Positions 11,021 to 24,900 of a stretch of 64,000 nucleotides of DNA are shown one piece after another (the first letter of the stretch is position 1; the number at the start of each line of letters is the position of its first letter). The notes beneath the pieces are model-generated. The model saw only the letters and a program-made list of their open reading frames with translations. It ran no database searches and had not been told where the DNA came from. The stretch covers positions 4,898,001-4,962,000 of the forward strand of contig NC_089545.1 of the NCBI RefSeq assembly GCF_040115645.1, written 5' to 3'. Origin of the DNA: Euwallacea fornicatus (taxonomy: Eukaryota > Arthropoda > Insecta > Coleoptera > Curculionidae). Both the position numbers and the translations under genes were made by a program.

Positions 11021-11570
11021 CCGGGTGTCCATGTGAACCCTGAACGTAGGAGATTAACATGGAAAATCGGTTTTTATTTTTTTTATCCTTGCAATGATTA
11101 TACAATTGAATAATTTTTACGTGGAGATTACGGTACTCAAGACCATCATTCCACCATTTTTTCGTTTTTCTAAGTAGAACCGTTTTGAATCAAAACGTCT
11201 CCAACTTTCAAGAATTTGAATGTCCGGCGTAACCGTTCGTGGCCGCGATTGGTCAGAATCAAAATTATTGTTGCTTTTAAATAAAAGGTTAAATAGAAAA
11301 AAGAGAAAGTTTATTTCACATGGGGCTTTTACTCTTGCATTATTGTCGACTTTGTTGGTTAAATTCTGACATTAATTCTTACCAACCAATCGAACGATTA
11401 CGCGGAATATTCGAACTTTTTAAATTTGGAATAGTTTTTGAGCCAAAACTGCTCAAAACTATCTCCATTTAAAAATTTTTCCAATGGATAATCCGTGCAA
11501 GCGCAAAAAAGTGAAAACCAATTTTTCATGCTAATAATCTCTTATATCCAGGGTTTGTTTAGACACCCTG
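11021..11570. mobile_element. Fold-back non-autonomous element, CAGGGTG-type ends
   Basis: The left end CCGGGTGTCCATGTGAACCC and the reverse complement of the right end, CAGGGTGTCTAAACAAACCC, align, and the match continues inward through GAGATTA, CATGGAAAA-like and TCGGTTTTTATT-like blocks and on past the GTCCGGCGTAACCGTTCG block. The arms total roughly 230-250 bp each, leaving almost no unique middle, so the element is one long imperfect snap-back. The right end is followed by TA. No transposase is present. It is a Tc1/mariner-type MITE by its ends. Confidence 0.7.
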
Positions 11571-13363
11571 TATAAAATAAAATAGGTTCCACACTGGTTG
11601 AAGCACGATAAAAAAATAACTTTGGGAAGAATGTCGCAAATTCATATTACTATACTGAAGAAAAATCTTCTTGCTTATATCGATGATTGTTTAATTGTTG
11701 TGGGAGGATAATATAATTGATGAGGCAGTTGACTGAACTGTTTGTTTGCGATCTCCCTTAGAGGGAAATGTTCAAAGTGGATTTCAAATTGGCGACCAAA
11801 ACACGAACGAAAAAAGAGGGAACCAAAAATTGACCAACCTTCCGTGAAACACCCAAAATTTTACCAATATCATAGATTAATTCGGGATATCCACAACAGC
11901 TTCGTCATGAATACCTGCTGTGCTGTATCCAGACTAGAATATGTAAAAATGGTAAAGTTATGTATACATAAACGTACATATGGCAAAAGTTGGCTCAGGT
12001 CAGTTCAGGTTACTTCAAGTTGATAACCTGACGAAGCAGATGAAGTCGGTTACTCAATATCATCTTTCAATTTGCACTTGAGCTTCCGACCTTTTCTGGA
12101 CTTATCACTAATTTTCTTACGCTTATGTTCATCCGGACCAAAGAATTTTTTCATTTAATTTTAACATTTCTTCGTATTCCTAACCGAGCGAATCACAACA
12201 GGAATCCTTGGCGAAGCTGCTATGAATATCCTGAGCTTGAAATTAGAGAAACTTGGGGTGGTTTCAAGAAAGACTAAACTCATGCCTACTATGTCTACCT
12301 CCTTTTTTGTACCACCCTATATGTATTTATGCAGAAGCATGGTTGATGAAGCCAATATGTAGAAACACGTGTCGCCGAAGGTTCTTCTATGTATAGAAAA
12401 CATCCTTTAAAACTAAGTATTAATTGTCTTTGGTGGCCCAGATAATCAAATCTTTTTTTTATACCAATAAATGTTCCTAAAACTCGGAACAGTTCACCTT
12501 TAAAAAAAGCCATCAATGGGCAAGTCCAGACTAGTTCGGACCAATATAAAACTAATCACTTTCTAAATGGGCCAGTAAGTATACCACTCGATACCTGTGA
12601 AAGTCGAAATGACCAGTACTTCGAAAATACATAATTCCAGACGGTAGAGCAAAAACTTTAAGAGATAATAATATTTGTTAATTCTCTCTAAATTTTATAA
12701 TTTGTCTGACATTTTTATAGACAAAGTCCTTGGTTACTTAATTAAATCAGCAATCTTCATACTATAAACCTAAAAGTAATAAACCCAAAAGACTACGAGA
12801 TATATCTATCATAAACGCACCGCAGCCGCCTGCCTACAAGTTTGTGAAAGAACGTGCGGTGGTTATCCTGTACACCATCACTGAAACTTCATTGTGATTC
12901 TGGTGGCGCACCAAGAACTAGTCGAGAAATGTCATTTTTGTGGATTCTTTACCTCTGATAACGAGTAATTTATTGGTCTCAAGTCTATTCGAGCGAGAGC
13001 AGTTTCTGAGTTCTGAATCGACCAATTATGGTTCGTAATTCAAAGCCAAACATCTCCGGCATTCGATGAATAAATTTAACAAATTAAATTCTTCTATTGA
13101 ACGATTGCCCACCAAGCTCGCAACTAAAAGGTATTCATCGTGGTATTCTTTCTTTACAACTAATGATTATACAGATATCATTGCTATCAGCCACCTGGAG
13201 ATCTTGCGCGGTGACTTGCGGATATTTTACCACTTGTCATCTTCGGTCATTTATTATCCGCTATGACGAAACACCCGATTCTTAGATGAAGATATTAAAT
13301 GTAACAACAAAGACGTCGCTTAATAATAGATTCTTTTTATGGTGAATCTTAATATCGCTAATA
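11571..13363. other. wg-Wnt6 intergenic DNA, part 2
   Basis: No gene recognised. One transposon-like end (ACCACCCTATA near 12310) lacks a visible partner. The open frame at 11742-12023 is basic and cysteine-poor and is probably chance. Confidence 0.45.
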
Positions 13364-14564
13364 CAGGGTGTTTGGAAAAGATGGTACAAAACTTTGGAGG
13401 AGGTGAACGCAGAACCAAAATAGTTAAAAAAAAAGGTCTTGTAAGCATTGATCCGAAGAAGCACTGTTACTGAGATCGGGCCCTTCAAAAAGGTTCTATT
13501 AATGGGATATTTTTTAAAATAACTTTCTTTCTGATTAAAATAATGGAATGCAAAACGTAGGTACTAATCATACCATATGGATTTTTAACATTTAGAAACT
13601 TCATCAAAATTCATTATACATAAGGGAAGTTTTCTAACTGGCCTTAACAGAAAATTTTCGAATATTTTTTATTCATTTGAATGATCAAGCAAATAATATA
13701 ATTTTTTAATGAATTGGACTTTTTTGAAAAAAAGTGTCTCGACTTTTTTTCGAATTCTGCTTAGTTCAGTCACAAATAGTCATTTTTTTAGATAATGTTT
13801 CATTCAAAACAGTAACATTTTTTAAACATTTTCAAATTGTAACCATCTTTGATGGCGACAGTTTCATTGTAGTGATTGCCACTTTCTGTAATGTAAATAG
13901 TCCGCGTGCTGAAAGAAATCCACAGGAGTACCTGTTACTAGTTAATTGCTGCTTGTTAATAAACATAATAAAGCAAAAGAGTAAAAGAAATAAATTGTTA
14001 TGTTAAATTTTAGATTTTAACTTTGAATCATAAAATGCATTCAAAAAACATGTAAGTGATAATCACTGTAATCCCTGTCACCGCGAAAGATGCCCACTAT
14101 GTGAAAATTAAAAAAAAAATTTTACTGATCTGAGCCATACATTATTTAAAAAATTATTATTTATGACTAAACTACGCAGAATACTAAAAAAATAGAGAAT
14201 TATTTCTTCAAAAAAGTTTAATCGACAAAAGAAATTATTTAGTAGATAATACAAGACAAATGAAAAACGTCTAAAATTTTCTGTTAAAGGTAGTTACAAA
14301 AATTACTTTTATTTATAGTCGATTTTGATCAAATTTGTGATAGTTAAAGACCCTTATGGTGTGATTATTACCTACAATTTTCAGTAAATTATCTTAACCG
14401 AAAAGAAAGCTATTTTACAAAAATATTTAAAGGATAAGATCGCTTTGAAACTCTGTATCTCAGAAACGGTGCTTCGTCGGATTAATATTCAAAGGAACTC
14501 TTTTTTACTACTTGGCTCTACTTTCACCTCCTCAACTCTTGTAACAACTTTATCAAACACCCTG
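13364..14564. mobile_element. Fold-back element, 1.2 kb, arms about 350 bp
   Basis: The left end CAGGGTGTTTGGAAAAGATG and the reverse complement of the right end, CCAGGGTGTTTGATAAAGTT, start the match. It continues through GGAGGAGGTGAACGCAGAACC / GAGGAGGTGAAAGTAGAGCC, GATCCGAAGAAGCACTG / AATCCGACGAAGCACCG, and CTTAACAGAAAATTTTCGA / CTTTAACAGAAAATTTTAGA. About 350 bp of each arm pairs at roughly 75-80% by eye. TA precedes the left end; the right flank has no TA, so the target site is decayed. The AT-rich centre (about 13720-14210) shows no transposase. Confidence 0.75.
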
Positions 14565-17500
14565 GATGGAAAACGTTTTGGTTTTGATCACGTGAACGTA
14601 TGTGTCAGTTGAATTTGCCATTAGAAAGATTCATGTTTAGTAATAAGTTACATTATGTCGAGATAGGTTACCAAATTGTCCCTCTCAACCCCATTAAGAA
14701 AGAATATTCATAGTTATATTCTAACGGGTGACTATTGGAAAAAAACTGAACTAAGAGTTTAAGTAGCTCAACCATGTCTTGGTTAAACTCAGCTATATAT
14801 CTTTGTGTGTAAATAGTAGATGGCTTAATCAATGACCTACGTTTCGAGTTCACTGCTTACTGTAAGGTTGTCTTTAGAGATCATTCTTTAGCTAATAATA
14901 TTAGCAAAATTGAGAAAACTTTTTCTTAACCAATCAATCAAGAATATTTCAAATAAATATGAAACCGGAATTTTGGCACTTAATAACATGTAAGCAGTAG
15001 CAGTAACGGCAGCAAAAGTGGTAATGAAGCAGATGACGAAACCATGCAATTAGAATTTTTTACTGCCATAAGCCACAGGGTGGATATTAAGTTTCCTAGT
15101 TGAATTGCTAGAATGGTTTAGGGTTGAGTTTAGAAAGACTCTCCGTGGAGGTAACCAAAGAAAATCAGTTGAGAACAAAGAAATAGAACGGAAGATAGGC
15201 CGCCGATTGGAGAGAGACCTTTCAGCTTCTTGTAAACACTCACTTCTAGTTTTACCCCTACTCTTTCTGCCACCTATACGTTATTACGTTTCATGTTAAT
15301 TCAAATATTCTTGACGGATTGATGAAGGAAAAACTTTCTCCATTTTGCTGGGTGATCGTTAAACAAAAAACCTCGAAATACCCAGCTCTCTGGTAATGGA
15401 AAATGCGTACTCGCTGCCCGCTCGTAAAAATAGTTATTTTTCTATGAATACCCTGGAAATAGAAAAAATACGCAAATACTACATTCTCAAAAACGCACAT
15501 TGCATATTACCAGCAACAACAAATCATGTGTTTGTTTTATACGCTTATATGAGTGTGAAAAGTACACTTTTCCCATGTTAGTCAAAGAATGATGATATTG
15601 CCTCTTTCCACATCAAAATTTACATAACCTATATAAAAGAGAACACAGCAAGAAACTAAGTCGCAATTACATGAAAATTCGGAGATATTACCGTTCCGAG
15701 GAGGAAGTAAATGCAATGGAATCCGACTCTATTTACTTCAATTACCTTCCACCGTATGGTATCACGTCGAAAGCTCCACATCTGGTTTTTTATGGAATCA
15801 ATGAATTTCTTGAACCTACTTTGCATGAGCTCGGGAATCCAAAATAATAAACCTGGTCCTTAGGAAAGGTAAATTTTCAGAAATATGGAAGACATATAGG
15901 CTAATACTGCTGGATAAAATGAAGGCGAAGAGAGATGAGATAGCAACCTATAGACATCATTGAGACGATTCTTAGACCTGTTTAGGAAATTTTTCACAAT
16001 TTACTACATGTCTACAGGAGCATATTGAAACGACTGCTTAGTGATCTACAGCCGACACAAAAATTCAAGAAATACTTATTCGACTTAATATGAAGAATTT
16101 CACGTTCTAATTTTGTAAGATATCAAAAATACTTTCAATTTTGCTGCATGGAATGGTTTTATTCAAAAAATAAAAAATAGAAAAATATACCAACACATGG
16201 GTGACAACCACTCTAAAAGGACGATTTTAGATCCAAATAACAAAATTCAGGGACTGGTTTTTGTCAATTCGCAAATGAACTGATGGTTTTTCAATTGAGT
16301 CATAAGTCCTGATTGGAAAGAAAGTCTGAAATTTAACTTATACAAAACTTCACTTAAGATTTGCTTGTGGTCAAGCTCTTAATAAGTATTGAGGCTTCAA
16401 GCTTGTTAGCCGTTCAAGCATCAATGGTATTGTCGATGGTAATTGGAGCATTTATGATATGAATAACTTTTGGCGTATTGGGAATTGCGACAGACATATG
16501 GTTAGAAAAATGTTTGTTTTTGAACTCTACAACGAACTAGATTGAAAAATACGGAGGTTCCAATTTAAAATAAGAAAAATAAGGTACTTTAAGTTTAAAA
16601 AATTTTACTCTAAATTTTAGACATCCTGTACAATATCGGTCATTGCAGTTTTTTAAATAAAACTGTTAAAATATGCTTAATAAGCTCCTTGTTTAGTTTC
16701 TTTAAATGAACATTGTTTCTATTTTTTTATTAATTCTTCAATCCAGCGGTGCAAATGCTATTTTTTGTAGTTTTAATTTTGTTCGCCAGTATTTTTCAAC
16801 CAATTTCGACAAGGTTTTGGAGGATGTACAGAAATGTGAAAAAGTATAGGGTGTTCCATAAAAAAAATCGTTCGATATTGTGAAGCTTTTTGAGGCACCC
16901 TGCGTAGTTAGAAGTATTTTCCTGAAATATGTCTTAAGACACAGGCAAAGTATACACTTCCAATGGTGATCGAGCTATGGAAAGCGGGAGCAGAAGTGCG
17001 CCACCCTGTATAAGATCTAAGGGAGATTGTACCTATAAATTTTATTATTAATTTATTTAGTCATACAAAGTCCCAAGTTGATTTACTAGGTATATCTCTT
17101 TTAGAATTTATTCGTGATATTGTCAATTTTTCCTAATTTATAATATTTATTTATGTAGAAAAATGTTGCTTTGAAATATTTATGGTAGGGAATCTTATGT
17201 TTGTTAAAGACTGTTATCTCATGGTAAATTTATATCACCATGTGGGAAGATCCTTTAGAATATCGTTTGTAGACATCCACCATCACTTGCAAGTTTTGAC
17301 TCTTGGTATTTTTGATTTGTTATGTTGCAAACCAGGTAGATCGAATATATATATCAATAATTAGTTTTGCTTCTTTAATCCTCTCAATTATTACGAAGTA
17401 TTTCATTAAAAGTCGAACAGTAACAAAAACAAAGCCTCAGCATCCGGTCGTTTTGCAAGTCAGGCTCTCTCCTCGGGGCTTCACCGGGTGATATCTATAT

Positions 17501-18717
17501 CGTGTCGATCCCCCGGGGGCCTCCCTTTTGTGGGTGGTCCATCTCGAGAGGACTAATTGCGAACCACTGCTGTGGGATCGCTCATTCGCACCTTGAGGGA
17601 GAATTGGGGATAATTAAGGGAGGACGGAGATAGAGGTGTTCAAAATTGAATGGCTGCGGAATGAACTAATTAACATATTGTTTGGTTCGGGTACATTTCG
17701 CCCAAACTTCGAGTCTTCGCTTCTTCTAGCGGGTCACAAAAACGCATTGCTTCAGCGATGGCATACCCAAAGACCTTTTGTACAGTAATAAATAATGTTT
17801 TTGTGTCGAAATTCTGCGGACATTTCCCGTCTCCTGTCAGCATTCCTCACGGTGACAGACAGCAGGAAATTTACAACTCGGTGTTCGTTTGTGACGAAAA
17901 ATAAAACGCGACAAATATACAGAGCGAACCCTCTTTATTCTTAAACTTGGGATCGCTCCATGGCAACGGAGCTTAATACGTCTTTTTTTTTATAATAGAT
18001 TTAACGAAAACCGACGGTGTGATGAATCGCATTAAAAATTATTTACATAACTTTTTGATGTAATTTGTCCTTCACCATACATGCCAACGGTCAATCTCTT
18101 CCCTGTATTTCAAATTGGGCATTCCTGACCCAAAAATTCCTGCTTGGAAATATCCGTTTAGACCGTGGGAACTCTCTTTTGAGTCGTAGACCGCTACTGT
18201 CGAATTTTATTCAGGTTCGGATCGGTGCACCCAGGATTAGCGATGGGTCGATGATAGCCCAATGGGCATCTAGAGATATGGTCAAATAAATCTGGTATGA
18301 TTGAGATTGATATTTTGGATTAAAAACTGACTGCTAAGATAGGCGGTAGACATTCTAGGTATTAGTAAAACGTGAGGCGATTTATAGTTTGGACCTTTAG
18401 GAGGTATAAGTAGGTAATTATCTAGAGGTTAACAATTTATTTGAACTAATGTTGCCACATGGACCGGCAATAAACACATAACCGCACTTATGTGGAATCG
18501 CCCAGTATTTACGGGGAAAAAATGATCTTGCGAAAACATAACGAGTGAATAAAAATCGAATGTGTTTACTAATAAAAACGGTTATTTTATAAAAACATGA
18601 ACAGATTTATTCCTGTTCTGTTGGTTTTAATGTTCCTATGTAATCTCAGCAAAATTATAAGATTTTTCTTTGCGCAATTTTTTTTTCAATTCTTTACATG
18701 GGGCTATCAGACATTCA
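14565..18717. other. wg-Wnt6 intergenic DNA, part 3
   Basis: No host gene recognised. Isolated transposon-like ends occur at 16620 (ACATCCTGTACA), 16858 (TAGGGTGTTCC), 16905 (GGCACCCTG) and 17000 (GCCACCCTGTAT), suggesting stacked small MITEs around 16600-17010. A GC-richer patch at 17440-17900 looks like repeat rather than gene sequence. Confidence 0.45.
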
Positions 18718-19361
18718 AAGGAGGAACATTCTTACTGTTTCGGAACAGGGCATCTCCCAGAGGGAAATTATATGAACGGTGAGAGTACACAAGAGATTGT
18801 TTCAAAACTTATTGAAGATTTCTGAAGTTGGGAAATCTAAAGAATAGATCTAGGAGGACTTGTAGAAAAGTGACCACAGGACACGATAATTAATATATAT
18901 AAAAGAGGAACTGTAATATTTTGGGGAAGCATTGTGATTGACACACAACTCCTTTAAGTCTTATTAAAAAAAATACTAACAGATCCAAAGTATAATGATC
19001 TAGTACTGCAACCCGTAGTAAGGCTTTGGAGAGGAACTTTCGATTTTCTCTCATTCATGCACGATAATGCACCTCCACATACCAGCGGACCTAGTAGAAT
19101 TTTTTTAGAAATAGAAGATGTGACGGTTTTCGATTGGCCTTTGGATTCACCAGATTTTAACCCACTTGAACACATGTGGAATAGATTAAAAGAAGTATTA
19201 GAGCTCGTCAAAATAACCATGGCCACGCCGAACAATTAATGTAAGCAGTATTAGAAAAATTGAGAAATTTTTCCCAAGTCGTCGTTGATATCTTAATAGA
19301 AAGCATGCCTCATCGAATTCGTTTTTGTATTATCGGTAGAGGACACAATACAGATTATTAA
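18718..19361 (+). pseudogene. Dead Tc1-like transposase (DD34E)
   Basis: A Tc1-family DDE transposase remnant. An N-terminal helix-turn-helix piece reads ILTVSEQGISQREI near 18728. A central piece reads GTVIFWGSIVID near 18910. The best block, from 19057, reads MHDNAPPHTSG, then WPLDSPDFNPLEHMWN, with 34 residues between the D and the E, the Tc1 spacing. The end reads SMPHRIRFCIIGRGHNTDY with TAA at 19359-19361, matching the usual Tc1 C-terminus. These pieces fall in three reading frames with deletions between them, so the gene is inactive. I did not find confident inverted-repeat ends. Confidence 0.8.
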
Positions 19362-21303
19362 ATTAAAAAAAAATCTGTTATTTTTTCCGAAACTTTCATT
19401 TACCTTACGTTAAATTTACAGAGAAATTCACATTTTTTGTCATAATTTTTTCAGTTTTAGAATGCGTTTTGATAACTTTTTTCCTAAAACACTATATTTT
19501 TGGATAAACCTCTGTTTATCTTAAAATGATTCTTTTCAAGTGTAACACTTATTTCTTGTAATTACTGAGTGATTCCATATAAATTTGGTTGCGTGTATGT
19601 TTTGCTACGCTATAATACCGACATGCAATGAGAGAACTACGTTCGAAAATACCTCGAAAAATTCATAGGTACAATTTATATTACGTTATATTACGTAACC
19701 AATGGGATATTGTTTTGATGATTTTTGAAGTGAAAAAGATGAAAAGGTGAGGCTTTGAGAACCCATTGCAAAAATATATTGGAAAGTTATTCTTGAGTAC
19801 TTTAATGTGGTTTATTTTTTCATGTATCATATAGGCACGATGGATGTAAAGAGGTGGAAACTTTAACTCACATTCATTCAATTTGATTTTTGCCGAAAAT
19901 TCAAGAATCTGTTTCATTTTTTTTTATCATTAGAGATTCATTATATATCGCGCAAAGAGATATTTAAAGATTAAAAAAACTTAGGAATTTTCATGCAAAT
20001 TCTGGGACTAATACACACAAGGAACCACACGGACGTTTCACTTTTAATCTACGACTGGGAGGCACGTGCCAAGAGCACTTATCGCGTTTGTAAGGCATCG
20101 TGCCACTCGCCTTCGGCACGAGTTGACACAATATCTTGCCCGTGCGAAAAATACTATTCTCGGCACTAGTTACTGTTATGTCTACATCCGATGCAACTTC
20201 AATTTACAAGTTTGACTTTTAACGAAGCCGAAAGCTACAAAATAAACGCATAAAGAAAAATCCTAATTGACCATCAACGCTAATATTTAAACATATTTCC
20301 TGCTGATAGAGTCATCAGCTTAAATATCTTTAACCTAATGAAATGCATTACTGGAAAGTATCAATTCCATCGCTTAATTATTTAATCCCTTAATTGAAGA
20401 AGTGACTTAAATAATTGCTCTTAATTAGGGTTTATCTAAAACACCGAAAACAAATTATATTTAATACAAATCGCGTCATTATCTCATTCTCATCTTGAGT
20501 GTTAATTAAATCGGTTACCAGTCATTTTTCCGTTTGGCGGCCTGATTTCGACCTGTCAGTTGACTAATCGTCCGAGAAGATAACTAAAACCGGACTTAAT
20601 GACTCTTTCGCAGACAGCGATCTGTAAATATCAAAGATTTCGTTCGATGGGAGTGAAGCTGATAGTTTGTTTTAGTTGCACGACTTAAAGACAGATTTCT
20701 TATCCCTTCCCATAAATGTTACGATTAATCTCGACCGAAAAATACTCACGAAATCCATACGAGAGCAGCATTCCTCGGTGATGAAGCAAAAAACCATCAC
20801 GTCGAATACCAAGAAACAAAAACTCAGTAATTGACATCGATATTGATGGGTAACACTGGGACGACAACAATTCAATACCTCATTATTCCGACATTTTGTC
20901 AAAAGCCTACAGCGCAAAATGTAAATCGCCCTGTATATTTACATCTATAAATATTTCGAGCGCGCATTGGCGAAATTTATGGAAGATGTAACTCAGCAGT
21001 CTAAAAAGGAGATACGCAGTCTGTGTCATCCATATTAAAAACCTTTCTGTCAATCAAACTCGGTTTGTCCGATCATCCGGCAAAATTTAATCCGCAAAAA
21101 CTCATTATCGATTTGTATTACTAATTTTCTGAGCTTTTTCTTCAAGATCAGTTTTTGGGACTTTTGTGGCAAGTTTGGATACCAATATGGGCAGTTAGGA
21201 AGTCAAATTTCGCCCCTGCATTCTAATAAAAATGAGATTTGGACCAGTGCGGACAAATACACGATCCGTTCCCGAGATATACAAGTTTTTATCTAACAAC
21301 GTT
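19362..21303. other. wg-Wnt6 intergenic DNA, part 4
   Basis: No gene recognised. A patch at 20040-20170 with repeated GCACGTGCC, GTGCCACTCGCC and GGCACGAG words looks like an insect interspersed repeat. A lone transposon-like end (GCCCTGTATA) is at 20930. Confidence 0.4.
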
Positions 21304-21342
21304 CGCAGCGCCCTCTCTAAAAAACTTGCAGAGGGCGCTGCG
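21304..21342. repeat. Perfect 13-bp GC-rich hairpin
   Basis: CGCAGCGCCCTCT (21304-21316) is followed after 13 bases by its exact reverse complement AGAGGGCGCTGCG (21330-21342). The arms are far more GC-rich than the surroundings. It lies just outside the fold-back element that starts near 21354. Confidence 0.8.
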
Positions 21343-21353
21343 AGAGTGTTCGG

Positions 21354-21995
21354 ATGGGTGATGTCTTAAATTCTAGGGGTTATAGAGAAGGTTAAAGTAA
21401 TACTAGTGCTTCATATAAAAAAAATCCTAGTTGTTCGCTCTCGAAATAAGAAGTTGAAAAAAGTATTTTTGCTCTAATTTTTAAATGATTATCGGTGTAA
21501 CAATGAAAGTTCGATGGTTTTAATAACACATAGTTGTGCTCAATTTCACATGTACACAGATGTTTCACATGTTTTCTCTGTATACAGCAGAGGTCAAATT
21601 TGCCATTTTAACTCATTAATTTTTTTAGTGAGCGAAATCAGCATTTTTTCAAAAAATATTAAGGTAACAAAAAACACTGGTATGGTTAACTTGCTCAAAA
21701 ATAAATCAGTTTAAATGGGAAATTCTGACTTCCCTCTGTAAGGAAGACATATAAAACATTTGTTTACGTATGGAAATAAGCAAAATAAAAATTTATTTAA
21801 ACCGCATAACTTTCTTTCTTCCGATGATAATTGTTTAAAATTTCCCGCAAAAATACCTTTTTTAACTTCTTACTTTAAGAGCGAATAACTGGGATAACGA
21901 AGGCCCTTAGGAATTTTTTTTACTACGAAATACTTCCAAAAAGAACCTTCAATATAATCCTTAAAATTTCTGACATGACCTTTACGTACACCCTG
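21354..21995. mobile_element. Fold-back element with partly decayed left end
   Basis: The right end CACCCTG (21989-21995) is followed by TA. Its reverse complement aligns with sequence from 21354: GGGTGATGTCTTAAATTCTA, AAAAAAATCCTAGTTGTTCGC, AATAAGAAGTTGAAAAAAGT and TTTTTAAATGATTATCGGTG all have counterparts in the right arm (21800-21990). The arms are at least 150 bp. No transposase is visible; the frame at 21514-21714 lies in the unique middle and resembles nothing. Confidence 0.65.
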
Positions 21996-24900
21996 TATAA
22001 TAATTTTCTGTAAACATCATACAGAGTGTCTAAGATGGGATATCATATTTTTATACTGCGTATCCATAAAAAGCGGTTTCAGGTTAGTTCGGGTTGGCGA
22101 TAGTTACTCGAAATTTACAACGCTCAGAAAAATTCTGACGACGCCATAAAGTCGATTGCCAGTTAGATAGAAAACTACGAAATTTCGTAAAATTCACTCT
22201 ACGGTTCAGTCAAAATTCATTATATTGGAGAATCATAGCTTTAAGTGTTCTGTTCATGTTTTGCCAACTCCTATACATACATATGTTCAAGTTGAAAATA
22301 GTATTTAAGAGAAGGTAAGCATGAGCACAATTATTCTATATGCGACAGAGCAAAAAAAGTCTTAACAATGTCTTAATTTCTTCTTTTTAATGCTCAGTGT
22401 TTCTTATAGTATTATCGCACGCATCGTAAACAAACGGAGTTTCATTTCCATGACAACTACAAACAAAAACAGCATTCTAAATGATGAGCCAGGCACGTGT
22501 CATTATTAACCTGTTATTCGGGTGCTTTTTAGAAAAGGCAAGAAAACGCATTTCACAGTCATTCAACACACCCAATAATGGTGTATTATAAAGCTATTAG
22601 TGGAAAAACATGTTTCTTAAATTCTATCTTTGGAGCTCGTTTATTTCCAAAGAAGTGAAATGTACAGGGTGAAGACAAAAACTCACATTCAAAAAAGTTA
22701 TTTCAGTGATCCGATGGAGAAATAATTTGGTTACATCTATAGTATTCTTTGCCAATTTACTTATCCATTAATATATTTGTTACCTCAATAAAGGAGAAAC
22801 CCACCCCAGGTGTTTTTCGGCCACACCCAAAGTCAAAACTGAGTTAGCTTTTAATTGCTTTTTTATTCCTTTATAATTTCATTCATCTGGGTATAGCAAT
22901 ATTTTTTAATTAAAATACAAAAGGAAGCATTTGTTAAAGTGAGGGTTTCTATTACTATAATGTCTACCATCTGCTTCAAAAATAGGTGGTGGCAATCAGG
23001 CTAGATTTTCTGTTTTAATTTGTTGGCAAAAATGTGCCTCAATTTATGATAGCACGTACAAGCAGATGTAAACATGATCGAAAATGATAAGTATCAACAA
23101 GAATGTTGGGTAAAGAAATGTATACAGGGTTATTCACGCTATGCGGCATGGAATATTGTGGTCAAAAAGCGAAGTTTTTGACAAGTTTTACGTTTGGGCT
23201 ATGTGAGGGTCTATTCTGGTTACTTTTGAAAATTAATTTCATATCATACAGGATGTCCCAAAAGCCCTAAAAGTATTAAAGTTAAGTTTTTTTAATGGAA
23301 CTCCCTGCAAGTTATTGCATTTTTCAATTCGCCGACCGAAATAAGTTTGTGTTTTAATAAGGCTTAGAATAGCTAAAACTTAAGGTTTTTTAAATCATTT
23401 GAATTTTACCAAAATTTAAAGTAACTTTCACGTTTCATATACTTCACAAGTGTTTAAATATGTAATTGTAATTTACAGTGAAGTGTAACAATAGATCACA
23501 TTTGATATTCCAGTCATAATAAACTTACCATCTTGTACAGGGTGTCCAAACATAATATTTGCTAATATAAACCATACGGTAATGAAGAACTGAAATAAAA
23601 ATGGACGAATTATTGGTAATAACATAACTTACCTTGCCTACGTCTTACGTTACACTCTTAACTTAGATTTAATCAATAGGTTACAAACCTGAACCGGTTC
23701 GGAATTACCTAAATTTAGAAAAGAATAAAAATAAATCTCTACGACGAATAAAGGAACTGATTCTGATTTACATTAATTTACAAGCAATAAAATAAATAAA
23801 GTTTAAATATCAGACAGAGGCGATGTTTCAGAAAAATGGACACAAGTTTACGAAATACCTACACCTCATGATAAATTTCTGAGGTTTTTCTTGCTTGATC
23901 AGGTATTTTAATTAATTGTACACTGAGCTCATTTTAATGACAACTAATGGAATTCTTTAAATTAATTAATGTGTTTTCAAAGTAATTTGTTGTTTTGCAA
24001 CGTGAAGCTACAAATTATTGCATTTCATCGAACTGCTTAATCGATTTTATGCATGACGGCATTACGTATTGTGTGTTAATTACGTTTTTCTCTTTGATTT
24101 ATGTGAAAGCATATGCAATGAGCATTTCTACATAAAATATTGCACAATCTGTCAGTATTGGGCGAGAAATATGCGGAAAATGTCGACCTGCTAGGTAAAA
24201 GTTGTATGAAATGAAAATTACTATAATATGGGAGAGAGGAAAAATTTTGGTCCAACATAACTGCCCTTCTGTGTCAATTCTCAGGTGTAAAAGGCGATTA
24301 AAAAATTTGCACTTAATTATTACTTTACGGCCCGTTTTCGTGGAGCCGAAAAAATACAAGAACGATCGCTTGTCGAAAACTCATTGTTTCCACCATGGAG
24401 ACTGAGATGAAAATATCCATTAAATTCCAAATTGAGAAAATCATCATTGATTTTCTCCTTATTTTTGGAGATCCAGTCAGTCATCAGTTTCAACTTCAGA
24501 AATTTCTTCTTTGACGAAACACCGTTTTAAAGAGGACCAGCAAAACAAGGCGGAACGTTGGTAATGACGGCGAAGTCTCTACTTAGATTTAGTACCATTC
24601 CTCATGTCAAACTAAAATAGCGTCTTTATTTCCTTTTCCAACAAACGTTTTCAGGCAAATTTACAGCCCTTTCTCAAGGACTGTTTCTCAATGGCTGTCC
24701 GAAAAAAATCATCTGGAAATAATACTTCGAGATTATTTTTTTCAGAGTTTGATGAATACCAAAAATTTAAAGGGTAATTCGACGTTCGCAAAACATGCAG
24801 AAAGCCAAAGTAAACGTGAACCTTAAACAGCGTTGTTACAGGGTGGTATTTTTCCGGAGAACCCATTTTTCTGTGGCTTGATTGATCGTTAATATCCCAA

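Noticed and set aside
16850..17010. Possible MITE between TAGGGTGTTCC and GCCACCCTGTA
   Set aside because: The sequences inside the two ends do not pair beyond the terminal words, so a single element cannot be supported.
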